Shown in pieces: positions 1 through 5,978 of a stretch of DNA of 8,079 bases. Within the stretch, counting starts at the first letter, position 1; every line of letters starts with the position of its first letter. Under the pieces are notes generated by a model that worked only from the letters and a program-made list of their open reading frames with translations, was not told the origin of the DNA and did not search any database. The position numbers and the translations under genes are program-made. The stretch comes from an uncultured Actinomycetes bacterium (lineage in GTDB: Bacteria > Actinomycetota > Actinomycetes > Nanopelagicales > Nanopelagicaceae): the NCBI GenBank assembly GCA_903892335.1, contig CAITID010000166.1, positions 1-8,079 of the forward strand. Direction: 5' to 3'.

Positions 1-558
1 AAAGAAGGCGCTGATTTAGTTTTACTTGATTTAATGTTGCCTGGATTATCAGGTACTGAGGTTTGTCGCCAACTGCGCACCAGATCCAAAGTTCCAATAA
101 TTATGTTAACGGCTAAGGATTCTGAGGTGGATAAGGTAGTTGGGCTTGAACTAGGCGCTGATGATTATGTAACTAAGCCTTACTCAAAAGCTGAACTAGT
201 TGCCAGAATTAAGGCGGTACTGCGACGTGGAAGCAATGATGCAGATGAAAAGGTGGAGAGTTTGCTTTCAGCTGGTCCAGTTGAGATAGATGTTGAAAGC
301 CATAAGGTAAAAGTTTTAGGTGAGCATGTCTCGTTCCCATTAAAAGAGTTTGAATTACTTGAATTCTTAGTGCGAAATAGTGGACGAGTGTTAACCCGAG
401 TTCAATTAATTGATCGAATCTGGGGTAGTGATTACTTTGGTGACACCAAAACCTTAGACGTTCACATCAAACGCTTGCGGACCAAGATTGAAAAGGATCC
501 TGCTAATCCGGTGTTTATTTTAACGATTCGCGGTCTTGGTTATAAGTTTGAAGGTTAA
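1..558 (+). CDS. regX3: Phosphate-type two-component response regulator, RegX3/PhoP family (5' partial)
   Basis: DNA-binding response regulator of the OmpR/PhoB class, expected to be phosphorylated by a SenX3/PhoR-type histidine kinase and to control phosphate-starvation genes. The reading frame is open from base 1, so the start lies outside; the ATG at 34 is internal. The 185 visible codons begin just before the phosphoacceptor: codon 10 is the Asp in LLDLMLPG, codon 37 the conserved Thr in IIMLTAKDS, and codon 59 the conserved Lys in YVTKPYS. The C-terminal winged helix (about codons 88-185) has the recognition region LDVHIKRLRTKI and ends in RGLGYKFEG. About 42 residues are missing if it has the usual ~227. 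From memory, identity to mycobacterial RegX3 is high throughout. Streptomyces PhoP lies in the same position upstream of carD, so this is probably the single phosphate regulator of the organism (inference). Its stop codon overlaps that of the convergent lipoprotein gene. Confidence 0.93.
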   Translation, partial: KEGADLVLLDLMLPGLSGTEVCRQLRTRSKVPIIMLTAKDSEVDKVVGLELGADDYVTKPYSKAELVARIKAVLRRGSNDADEKVESLLSAGPVEIDVESHKVKVLGEHVSFPLKEFELLEFLVRNSGRVLTRVQLIDRIWGSDYFGDTKTLDVHIKRLRTKIEKDPANPVFILTIRGLGYKFEG

Positions 559-1052
559 GCTTTAAATCTCATATTTTCAATATCTGTATAAATTCCATCA
601 GCTGCCACTATCAATGCGTCAAAGGTGATTGGTGATGCTTTTGCAAAATTAACTACAACTGCAACTCGATTTCCGATTGCTTTAGCCATTTGCGCAACTG
701 ATGCGTCTGCATTAGAAATATCACCAACGAAAGTAATAGGTGTGTTTTTCTTAAGATCTAGTGAAGTAGCAGATATAACTGCTGGTTGACCATCAATACT
801 AATTGATGTAATCACATCAGCATCCTCTGACCAATTTACAAATGTGCCGATTAATACACCAGTGTTATCCACTTGCTTAATAACCAATAAATTACGTACT
901 CGAATCTCATTACTCTGACCTTCAACACCATCAGTTACTTGCTTAATCATTCTTGTTTCAGCAGTTCTACCTGCTGCACAGCTAGTTAACAAAGTTGTGA
1001 CCAAAAATATTGAAATAATCTTTAAGCTTTTTGAGATCACAGTTTTTGACAT
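555..1052 (-). CDS. Putative LpqE-like lipoprotein, function unknown
   Basis: Predicted secreted protein of 165 residues anchored to the outer face of the cytoplasmic membrane. Residues 1-24 form a lipoprotein signal: basic start (MSKTVISKSLK), hydrophobic core, and the lipobox L22-T23-S24-C25, with Cys25 the predicted lipidated residue. The mature part has no transmembrane segment and begins CAAGRTAET, followed by an alternating polar/hydrophobic pattern (IRVRNLLVIKQ) that suggests a small beta-sandwich. In Mycobacterium tuberculosis the lipoprotein gene lpqE lies divergently next to carD, and the start of the mature LpqE sequence has a similar pattern (from memory), so I call this LpqE-like; the biochemical role is unknown to me. 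The gene is divergent from carD and converges on regX3, its TAA overlapping the regX3 TAA inside a TTAA. There is no Shine-Dalgarno before the ATG, but a -10-like element lies six bases upstream, suggesting a leaderless mRNA. Confidence 0.75.
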   Translation of the reverse strand: MSKTVISKSLKIISIFLVTTLLTSCAAGRTAETRMIKQVTDGVEGQSNEIRVRNLLVIKQVDNTGVLIGTFVNWSEDADVITSISIDGQPAVISATSLDLKKNTPITFVGDISNADASVAQMAKAIGNRVAVVVNFAKASPITFDALIVAADGIYTDIENMRFKA

Positions 1053-1058
1053 GGGTCA

Positions 1059-1064
1059 AGGTTA
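1059..1064 (-). promoter_or_regulatory. Candidate -10 element of a leaderless promoter for the lipoprotein gene
   Basis: On the minus strand the hexamer TAACCT (actinobacterial TANNNT pattern) ends six bases before the ATG of the lipoprotein gene, so transcription would begin at or next to the A of the start codon. No purine-rich Shine-Dalgarno lies between it and the start. Leaderless mRNAs with this geometry are common in actinobacteria. The -35 region is weak (TTCCCT about 17 bp upstream). Confidence 0.45.
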
Positions 1065-1129
1065 TCTTTTCGCCAAAATAAAGGGAAAATCTGGTGGGAA
1101 ATATGGAGGTGAAGTGGCTCCCAAAATGC

Positions 1130-1138
1130 TGGTATCCT
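1130..1138 (+). promoter_or_regulatory. Candidate extended -10 promoter of carD
   Basis: TGG followed by TATCCT gives an extended -10 (TGN-TANNNT) with 4 of 6 matches to TATAAT. The predicted start, near 1145, would leave a short leader of about 20 bases containing the GAAAGG ribosome-binding site at 1150-1155. The -35 region is poor (GTGAAG at 1109-1114, 18-bp spacer), which fits an extended -10 promoter. It lies in the 113-bp region shared with the divergent lipoprotein gene. Confidence 0.4.
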
Positions 1139-1165
1139 TAGTCCCTAGTGAAAGGCTCTTCCTAA

Positions 1166-1648
1166 ATGACATTTAAAGTCGGCGAAACCGTTGTTTATCC
1201 CCATCACGGAGCTGCACAGATCGAAGCGATCGAAAAGCGCACGATCAAAGGTGAAGAGAAGATCTACCTAGTTTTAAAGGTTGCCCAAGGCGATCTAACA
1301 GTTCGAGTCCCTGCCGAAAATATTGATCTAGTAGGCGTGAGAGATGTTGTTGATTCAGCCGGCCTAGATCGAGTATTTAATGTTCTACGCCAGCCATACA
1401 CCGAAGAGCCAACTAACTGGTCTCGTCGCTACAAAGCAAATGTTGAAAAATTAGCATCAGGTGATGTAATCAAAGTTGCTGAGGTTGTTCGTGATCTTTA
1501 CCGTCGTGATTTAGATCGTGGCTTATCTGCTGGTGAGAAGCGCATGCTTTCAAAAGCAAAACAAATTTTAGTTTCAGAGCTTGCTCTGGCTGAGCGAACT
1601 GATGAAGTAAAAGCAGCTACCTTGCTTGATGAGGTACTAGCCTCTTAA
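1166..1648 (+). CDS. carD: CarD, RNA-polymerase-binding transcription regulator
   Basis: Global transcription factor that binds the RNA polymerase beta subunit and promoter DNA at the upstream fork and stabilises open complexes, mainly at rRNA and housekeeping promoters in actinobacteria. The 160 residues match the usual length (162 in M. tuberculosis). The N-terminal RNA-polymerase interaction domain (about 1-52) begins FKVGETVVYPHHGAAQIEAI and includes Arg25 and Arg47, both at the mycobacterial positions. The C-terminal helical DNA-binding domain contains NWSRRYK with Trp85, the residue that wedges into the minor groove in the mycobacterial protein, followed by KLASGDVIKVAEVVRDL and LSAGEKRML. 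The ATG is supported by GAAAGG ten bases upstream and by alignment of the N-terminus with known CarD. It is the first gene of a tightly packed plus-strand run, the usual carD-ispD-ispF-cysS order. Confidence 0.97.
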   Translation: MTFKVGETVVYPHHGAAQIEAIEKRTIKGEEKIYLVLKVAQGDLTVRVPAENIDLVGVRDVVDSAGLDRVFNVLRQPYTEEPTNWSRRYKANVEKLASGDVIKVAEVVRDLYRRDLDRGLSAGEKRMLSKAKQILVSELALAERTDEVKAATLLDEVLAS

Positions 1649-1651
1649 GTT

Positions 1652-1668
1652 GGCAGTTCCTAATTGCC
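1652..1668 (+). other. Short hairpin in the carD-ispDF gap
   Basis: GGCAGTT (1652-1658) and AATTGCC (1662-1668) can form a seven-pair stem, one pair being G-U, with a three-base CCT loop. It fills most of the 24-base gap between the carD stop and the ispDF ATG and ends four bases before that ATG. No T-run follows, so it is not a standard intrinsic terminator. It could affect ribosome access or mark an RNA-processing site, or be chance. Confidence 0.35.
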
Positions 1669-1672
1669 GCTC

Positions 1673-2818
1673 ATGATTAAAAAAACCGCAGCGATCATTG
1701 CTGGTGCTGGAAGCGGCCATAGATTAGGTGCAGATTTACCAAAAGCACTTGTTAAATTACTTGATAAAACTTTAGTCGAGCACGCAGTTAACGCACTAGC
1801 TCCAGTTGCGCAATTAATTGTTGTAACAGCACCCGCAGGCTTTGAAGATCAATTCAAAAAACTTCTTGGTGATCAAGTAAGCGTTATCACTGGCGGGGTT
1901 CTGCGAAGTGACAGTATCCGAATTGCCCTAGCTGCAATTGGTAATGAGTACGAGTTTGTTTTAGTCCATGATGCCGCTCGCGCAATTGCATCCACACAAT
2001 TGGCTAAAGACATTGTGGCGCAACTTGAAAAAGGTGAGCAAGCAGTAATTCCAGCACTCGAAGTTGTTGACACAATTAAAGAAGTTGATGCAAATGCTTA
2101 TGTTCGAAATACACCAGAGCGGGCAAATCTACGCGCAGTACAAACACCACAAGGATTTTCAAAATCAGTACTGGCTCACGCCCATCAATCTGCAGAGGAT
2201 GCAACTGATGATGCAGCACTCGTTGAGGCAATTGGCGTGAAGGTTAAGGTAATTGCTGGTGAAGAGCGAGCTTTAAAAATTACAAATAAATCAGATTTAG
2301 CAAGGGCGATTCAAATTTTATTGCCGGATATTCAAAAAGAAATAAGAGTGGGAATTGGTACTGATGCACATGCATTCAGTAAAGATCCTGCAAGAAAACT
2401 TTGGCTTGCTGGTTTGCTTTGGGATGGTGAAGTCGGAGTAGATGGCCACTCAGATGGTGATGTGGCAGCTCATGCAATTTGCGACGCACTTTTAGCTGCA
2501 GCAAATCTTGGTGATTTAGGAAGTAATTTTGGCGTAAGTGATCCAAAGTATGCCGGTGCAAGTGGTGCAACACTCCTTACTGAAACACTTATTAAGGTGA
2601 ATACAGCTGGATTTGTAATTGAAAATGTGGCTGTGCAAATAGTTGGAAATAAGCCAAAGATCGGCACGCGTCGGGCTGAAGCTATTGCTGCAATTTCAGC
2701 AGCATTAAATGGCGCGCAGGTATCAGTTTCTGCAACATCTACTGATGGTCTTGGCTTTACAGGTGAAGGTAAAGGCCTATCCGCGATCGCGACCGCTCTA
2801 ATCATTAGCGCTAAGTAA
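1673..2818 (+). CDS. ispDF: Bifunctional IspD/IspF isoprenoid biosynthesis enzyme
   Basis: Cytoplasmic enzyme joining two non-consecutive steps of the MEP pathway: 2-C-methyl-D-erythritol 4-phosphate cytidylyltransferase (IspD) and MEcPP synthase (IspF). The IspD part (about 1-220) has the nucleotide-binding loop AAIIAGAGSGHRLG with Arg17 and Lys24 (LPK), then VHDAAR, QTPQGF and ITNKSDL. The IspF part (about 224-381) starts GIGTDAHAF with metal ligands Asp231 and His233, then GHSDGDVAAHA with the third metal-ligand His, LGDLGSNF, and STDGLGFTGEGKG near the end. All expected motifs of both halves are present, so both activities are probably intact. I chose the ATG at 1673 (381 residues); the in-frame TTG at 1664 adds only MPL and lies inside a hairpin. 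No Shine-Dalgarno is visible at either start. Many actinobacteria carry ispD and ispF as separate neighbouring genes; here they are one polypeptide in the same place. Confidence 0.95.
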   Translation: MIKKTAAIIAGAGSGHRLGADLPKALVKLLDKTLVEHAVNALAPVAQLIVVTAPAGFEDQFKKLLGDQVSVITGGVLRSDSIRIALAAIGNEYEFVLVHDAARAIASTQLAKDIVAQLEKGEQAVIPALEVVDTIKEVDANAYVRNTPERANLRAVQTPQGFSKSVLAHAHQSAEDATDDAALVEAIGVKVKVIAGEERALKITNKSDLARAIQILLPDIQKEIRVGIGTDAHAFSKDPARKLWLAGLLWDGEVGVDGHSDGDVAAHAICDALLAAANLGDLGSNFGVSDPKYAGASGATLLTETLIKVNTAGFVIENVAVQIVGNKPKIGTRRAEAIAAISAALNGAQVSVSATSTDGLGFTGEGKGLSAIATALIISAK

Positions 2819-2827
2819 AGTGAGAAG

Positions 2828-2833
2828 TAGAAT
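2828..2833 (+). promoter_or_regulatory. Candidate -10 element of a leaderless internal promoter for cysS
   Basis: TAGAAT matches TATAAT at five of six positions and ends six bases before the cysS ATG at 2840, placing the transcription start at the start codon. The hexamer 17 bp upstream (TTAGCG, 2805-2810) matches the -35 consensus at three positions. There is no good Shine-Dalgarno in the 21-base gap (GAGAAG at 2822-2827 is 12 bases away), which supports a leaderless reading. Confidence 0.5.
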
Positions 2834-2839
2834 TTAACA

Positions 2840-4213
2840 ATGGGAGCACTTAATTTATATGACACCAAGAGCAGAAGTGTTTCCCCATTTAAACCTTTAA
2901 AGCCAAAAAAAGTGGGAATCTACCTGTGTGGCGCCACGGTTCAAGCACCACCTCATATTGGCCATATTCGAAGCGGTGTGAACTTTGATATTTTGCGCCG
3001 CTGGTTAGCTGCCAGCGGCTATGAAGTTACTTTTGTTCGCAACGTAACTGATATTGATGACAAGATTTTGCATAAAGCAGTCCATGAAGAGATCCCATGG
3101 TGGGCTGTTGCAATGAAGTATGAACGCGCATTTACCGATGCCTACAACGCATTAAATGTATTACCACCAACTTATGAGCCACGAGCAACTGGGCATATCA
3201 CGCAGATGATTGCGCTAATGCAAAAATTAATTGAAAACGGTTCGGCATATGCCCCAGGAAATGGTGATGTTTACTTAGAGGTTCGAAAGTTAAAAGAGTA
3301 TTTAACTTTATCTAATCATAAATTAGATGATCTGCAATCAGCTGAGGATGCAGATCTAACATATAAAAAAGATCCACGTGATTTTGCATTATGGAAAGCG
3401 GCTAAGGTCGGAGATCCATCATGGCCAACACCTTGGGGAGATGGCCGGCCAGGTTGGCACTTAGAGTGTTCAGCAATGGCGCATGCTTATTTAGGTGAAG
3501 CATTTGATATTCATGGCGGCGGCTTAGATTTAATTTTTCCACATCATGAAAATGAGATTGCTCAATCACAAGCTGCTGGTTACAAATTTGCTAATACTTG
3601 GATGCATAACGCATGGGTTACAACCTCTGGTGAAAAAATGAGCAAGTCACTAGGTAACTCACTTCAAGTGCATGAAATACTAAAGAAGGTACGCGGTATT
3701 GAATTACGGTGGTACTTAGGAAGTGCGCATTATCGATCAATGCTTGAGTTCTCCTTTGAAGCACTTGAAGAATCAGCAACTGCATTTCGCAGAGTCGAGG
3801 CATTTTTAGCCAGGGCTAAATCAGTACTTGGCGCAGAGCCACAACCATTAATCGCAGATGAGTTTGCTGCCGCTATGAATGATGATTTAGCAGTACCACA
3901 AGCATTGTCCTTCATCGCTGAAAGCATGCGCATTGGTAATACATCAGCTGATGATAAAAAAGTAATAGCCAAAACTGCTGGTGAAATACGCGGTGCGTTA
4001 TCAATTTTGGGCTGTGATCCACTGGATCCAGTTTTTGCAACAAGTAAATCAAATGATGCAGCAATGGATGGCTTAATTAAGTTAGCGCTAGAGCAGCGCG
4101 AAGCGGCTAGATTACGTAAAGATTTTGCAGCAGCAGATGCAATTAGAGATCAGATTGCATCCCTTGGTGTAATTGTTGAAGATACCCCTAATGGTCCAAG
4201 ATGGAGTTACTAA
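2840..4213 (+). CDS. cysS: Cysteinyl-tRNA synthetase
   Basis: Class I aminoacyl-tRNA synthetase that charges tRNA-Cys with cysteine in the cytoplasm. The 457 residues are the normal length. The catalytic domain shows HIGH (39-42, in APPHIGHIRSG) and KMSKS (266-270). The zinc site that selects cysteine is complete: Cys30 (YLCGAT), Cys210 (HLECSAM), His235 and Glu239 (HHENE). The C-terminal part has the DALR-type helical region (AAAMNDDLAVPQAL) and the typical end RKDFAAADAIRD...EDTPNGPRW. The paralogous mycothiol enzyme MshC is less likely because it lacks this tRNA-binding C-terminus and has a different N-terminal motif. The gene begins 21 bases after ispDF, possibly with its own leaderless promoter, and its TAA shares one base with the rlmB ATG. 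Confidence 0.97.
   Translation: MGALNLYDTKSRSVSPFKPLKPKKVGIYLCGATVQAPPHIGHIRSGVNFDILRRWLAASGYEVTFVRNVTDIDDKILHKAVHEEIPWWAVAMKYERAFTDAYNALNVLPPTYEPRATGHITQMIALMQKLIENGSAYAPGNGDVYLEVRKLKEYLTLSNHKLDDLQSAEDADLTYKKDPRDFALWKAAKVGDPSWPTPWGDGRPGWHLECSAMAHAYLGEAFDIHGGGLDLIFPHHENEIAQSQAAGYKFANTWMHNAWVTTSGEKMSKSLGNSLQVHEILKKVRGIELRWYLGSAHYRSMLEFSFEALEESATAFRRVEAFLARAKSVLGAEPQPLIADEFAAAMNDDLAVPQALSFIAESMRIGNTSADDKKVIAKTAGEIRGALSILGCDPLDPVFATSKSNDAAMDGLIKLALEQREAARLRKDFAAADAIRDQIASLGVIVEDTPNGPRWSY
4203..4206 (+). promoter_or_regulatory. Ribosome binding site that fixes the rlmB start
   Basis: GGAG inside the last codons of cysS lies six bases before the ATG at 4213, a normal Shine-Dalgarno distance. The other in-frame ATG, at 4201, would place this motif inside the coding region and has no site of its own, so 4213 is preferred. 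Confidence 0.65.
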
Positions 4214-5196
4214 TGGTGCGTCCAGGTAAATCGAGAAAAGATCAACCAAAATCTAAAGAGCGAGTTAGATCAAAGGAAAAACCACGCTCTGGTGAAAAAG
4301 TGAAACCGCAAGCAAAATATAAAGCTAGCGCTAAAGATGATAAAAAGCCTGGCTTTAAAGGTAAGGATCGCGAGATCTCACGCAAACCAAACTTTCGTGA
4401 AGAGCGTAGAGAAAATCGTAGGCCAGATCGTCCAGAAAAAAGATTTGATCGTAAACAATCAGCGCAGGATGCAGTTGCTGGCAAAAACAGTGTGGTTGAA
4501 GCACTTCGCGCAAAGATTCCAGCAAAGGAGTTAGTTGTTGCAATCAAGGTAGAACTTGATGAGAAAATTTCAGAGGCGATTCGATTAGCAAAAAATTCTG
4601 ATCTACCAATCAAAGAGCTACCTCGCCGGGCGCTGGATGAGCTAACTGGAAATGCTAATCATCAAGGTATTGCTCTCGTTATTAAACCGTTTAATTACAG
4701 TGAGCTTAATCAGATAATTGCTAAGGCAAAAAAGCCAATGATGTTAATTGGGTTAGATGGAATAACTGACCCACATAATTTGGGCGCAGTTGTTAGATCT
4801 GCCGCAGCATTTAGTGCAGACGGGGTTGTAATTCCAGAGCGACGAAATGCATCTATGACCGGCTCAGCCTGGAAAGCATCTGCAGGTGCGGCGGCGCGTA
4901 TGCCAATTGCCCAAGTTACAAATTTAGTTCGATCAATTGAAGATGCGAAAAAGGCTGGCTGTTTTGTAATTGGCCTTGATGCTGATGGTGATAGCGAGCT
5001 TTCAAAGATGAACCTAGCTAATGAATCTATCTACATTATCGTTGGTAGTGAAGGCAAAGGCTTATCAAGATTAGTTCGCGAAAAGTGCGACCTGGTTGTT
5101 TCAATTGCAATGCAATCAAATGTGGAATCTCTAAACGCCTCTGTTGCAACTGCAATCACAATGCACTGGGTGGCAACGGAGCGAAGTAAGCAATAA
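4213..5196 (+). CDS. rlmB: 23S rRNA 2'-O-ribose methyltransferase, RlmB/TrmH (SPOUT) family
   Basis: SPOUT-fold methyltransferase that uses S-adenosylmethionine to methylate a ribose 2'-hydroxyl; the closest family is RlmB (Gm2251 of 23S rRNA in E. coli), though the exact target is inferred. From the ATG at 4213 it has 327 residues. Residues 1-86 are a disordered, very basic tail rich in Lys, Arg and Glu. Residues about 87-165 (AVAGKNSVVEAL...) are the SpoU substrate-binding domain. The catalytic SPOUT domain follows with motif 1 DPHNLGAVVRSA (186-197, Asn189 and Arg195), motif 2 IVGSEGKGL (276-284) and motif 3 SNVESLNASVA (302-312), which build the knotted cofactor site. Its ATG overlaps the cysS stop by one base (TAATG), and its own stop overlaps the next ATG in the same way, so translation is probably coupled through cysS-rlmB-SGNH. 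Related actinobacterial proteins also carry a basic N-terminal tail. Confidence 0.92.
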   Translation: MVRPGKSRKDQPKSKERVRSKEKPRSGEKVKPQAKYKASAKDDKKPGFKGKDREISRKPNFREERRENRRPDRPEKRFDRKQSAQDAVAGKNSVVEALRAKIPAKELVVAIKVELDEKISEAIRLAKNSDLPIKELPRRALDELTGNANHQGIALVIKPFNYSELNQIIAKAKKPMMLIGLDGITDPHNLGAVVRSAAAFSADGVVIPERRNASMTGSAWKASAGAAARMPIAQVTNLVRSIEDAKKAGCFVIGLDADGDSELSKMNLANESIYIIVGSEGKGLSRLVREKCDLVVSIAMQSNVESLNASVATAITMHWVATERSKQ

Positions 5197-5978
5197 TGCA
5201 CTTTAATCGTTTTATTGCCCTCGGAGATTCAATGACCGAGGGAATGAGTGATGAAATAATTGATGGAAATTATCGGGGTTGGGCAGATCGAGTTGCCGAT
5301 GTCCTAGCAACGGAGGAGCCAAACTTTTCCTATGCCAACTTGGCAATACGTGGCAAATTACTTCACCAGGTAGTTGAAGAACAGGTCCCAAATGCAATTA
5401 AATTTATTGAAGGAAAGCAAACTTTAGTTTCATTTCATGCTGGTGCCAATGATGTGCTTAGACCAAATTACAAACCAGAGCTGTCGTTTGCGCAGTATGA
5501 AGCGGGTATTAAGAAACTAACTGAGGCAGGTGCGACGGTAATTATTTTTACTGTTGTCGATAAGGTGGATGGCAAAGGTAAAACTGCGGAGCTGTGGCAT
5601 CAAAGATTTAGTGCCTTTAATGAAAATGTAAGAATGGTGGCCAAAAAGTATCCAGTCCTTTTATTTGAAGCAAAGGATGCTGAATTTTTAAATGATCGCA
5701 GATTTTTAGCCTTTGATCGCCTGCATATGAATGCTGAAGGGCACCGGCGATTAGCACAAGCGGTGTTAGCAGGATTGGAAAAATCCCATGACCCAAATTG
5801 GCGAGTACCACTTGGCCCAGCAAAAAAGCGGAATAAAATTATTTCTACTGCAAACACCTTTGCTTGGATGATTACTTTTGTTTTACCGTGGATCTGGCGC
5901 AGGGTGCGTGGAAAATCTTCTGGTGATGGTCGAAGCGGTAAATATGAAAGACCAATTCGCTGGCCTAACTCTCATTAA
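5196..5978 (+). CDS. SGNH/GDSL-family hydrolase, substrate unknown
   Basis: Probable esterase, lipase or acyl-hydrolase of the SGNH fold. The 260 residues hold all four signature blocks: block I ALGDSMTEG with nucleophile Ser12, a Gly in the block II region, block III GAND (83-86) with Asn85, and block V DRLHMN with Asp174 and His177 completing the triad. There is no signal peptide, so the catalytic domain should face the cytoplasm. After the domain (from about 200) comes a basic linker (GPAKKRNK) and a hydrophobic, Trp-rich stretch (about 215-234, including FAWMITFVLPWIW) followed by RRVRGK. This looks like an amphipathic or membrane-associating tail and would fit action on membrane lipids (inference). 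The start is set by TAATG overlap with rlmB and by the GDS block lying near the N-terminus, as usual. It is the last gene before a likely regulatory break ahead of ppk. Confidence 0.88.
   Translation: MHFNRFIALGDSMTEGMSDEIIDGNYRGWADRVADVLATEEPNFSYANLAIRGKLLHQVVEEQVPNAIKFIEGKQTLVSFHAGANDVLRPNYKPELSFAQYEAGIKKLTEAGATVIIFTVVDKVDGKGKTAELWHQRFSAFNENVRMVAKKYPVLLFEAKDAEFLNDRRFLAFDRLHMNAEGHRRLAQAVLAGLEKSHDPNWRVPLGPAKKRNKIISTANTFAWMITFVLPWIWRRVRGKSSGDGRSGKYERPIRWPNSH

Noticed and set aside
1059..1066. Single PHO-box-like unit (GATAACCT on the minus strand) before the lipoprotein gene
   Set aside because: No second unit at 11-bp distance reaches even modest similarity, so one half-site is within chance.
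1664..1672. TTG at 1664 as the ispDF start
   Set aside because: It adds only three residues not typical of IspD, lies inside the hairpin, and has no ribosome binding site. The ATG at 1673 gives the usual N-terminus.
2783..2790. GCGATCGC octamer, the cyanobacterial HIP1 palindrome
   Set aside because: I noticed only this one copy, inside the ispDF coding region; the protein content is actinobacterial.
2470..2868. Minus-strand open frame of 132 codons over the end of ispDF
   Set aside because: It runs antisense to the conserved IspF motifs and the ispDF-cysS junction, and its translation shows no recognisable pattern.
4201..4212. ATG at 4201 as the rlmB start
   Set aside because: The GGAG at 4203-4206 is correctly spaced for the ATG at 4213, which also forms the TAATG junction with cysS.
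4242..4613. Open frames on both strands across the 5' part of rlmB
   Set aside because: They mirror the Lys/Arg-rich codons of the RlmB tail, show no domain or start signal, and overlap a gene with clear family motifs.
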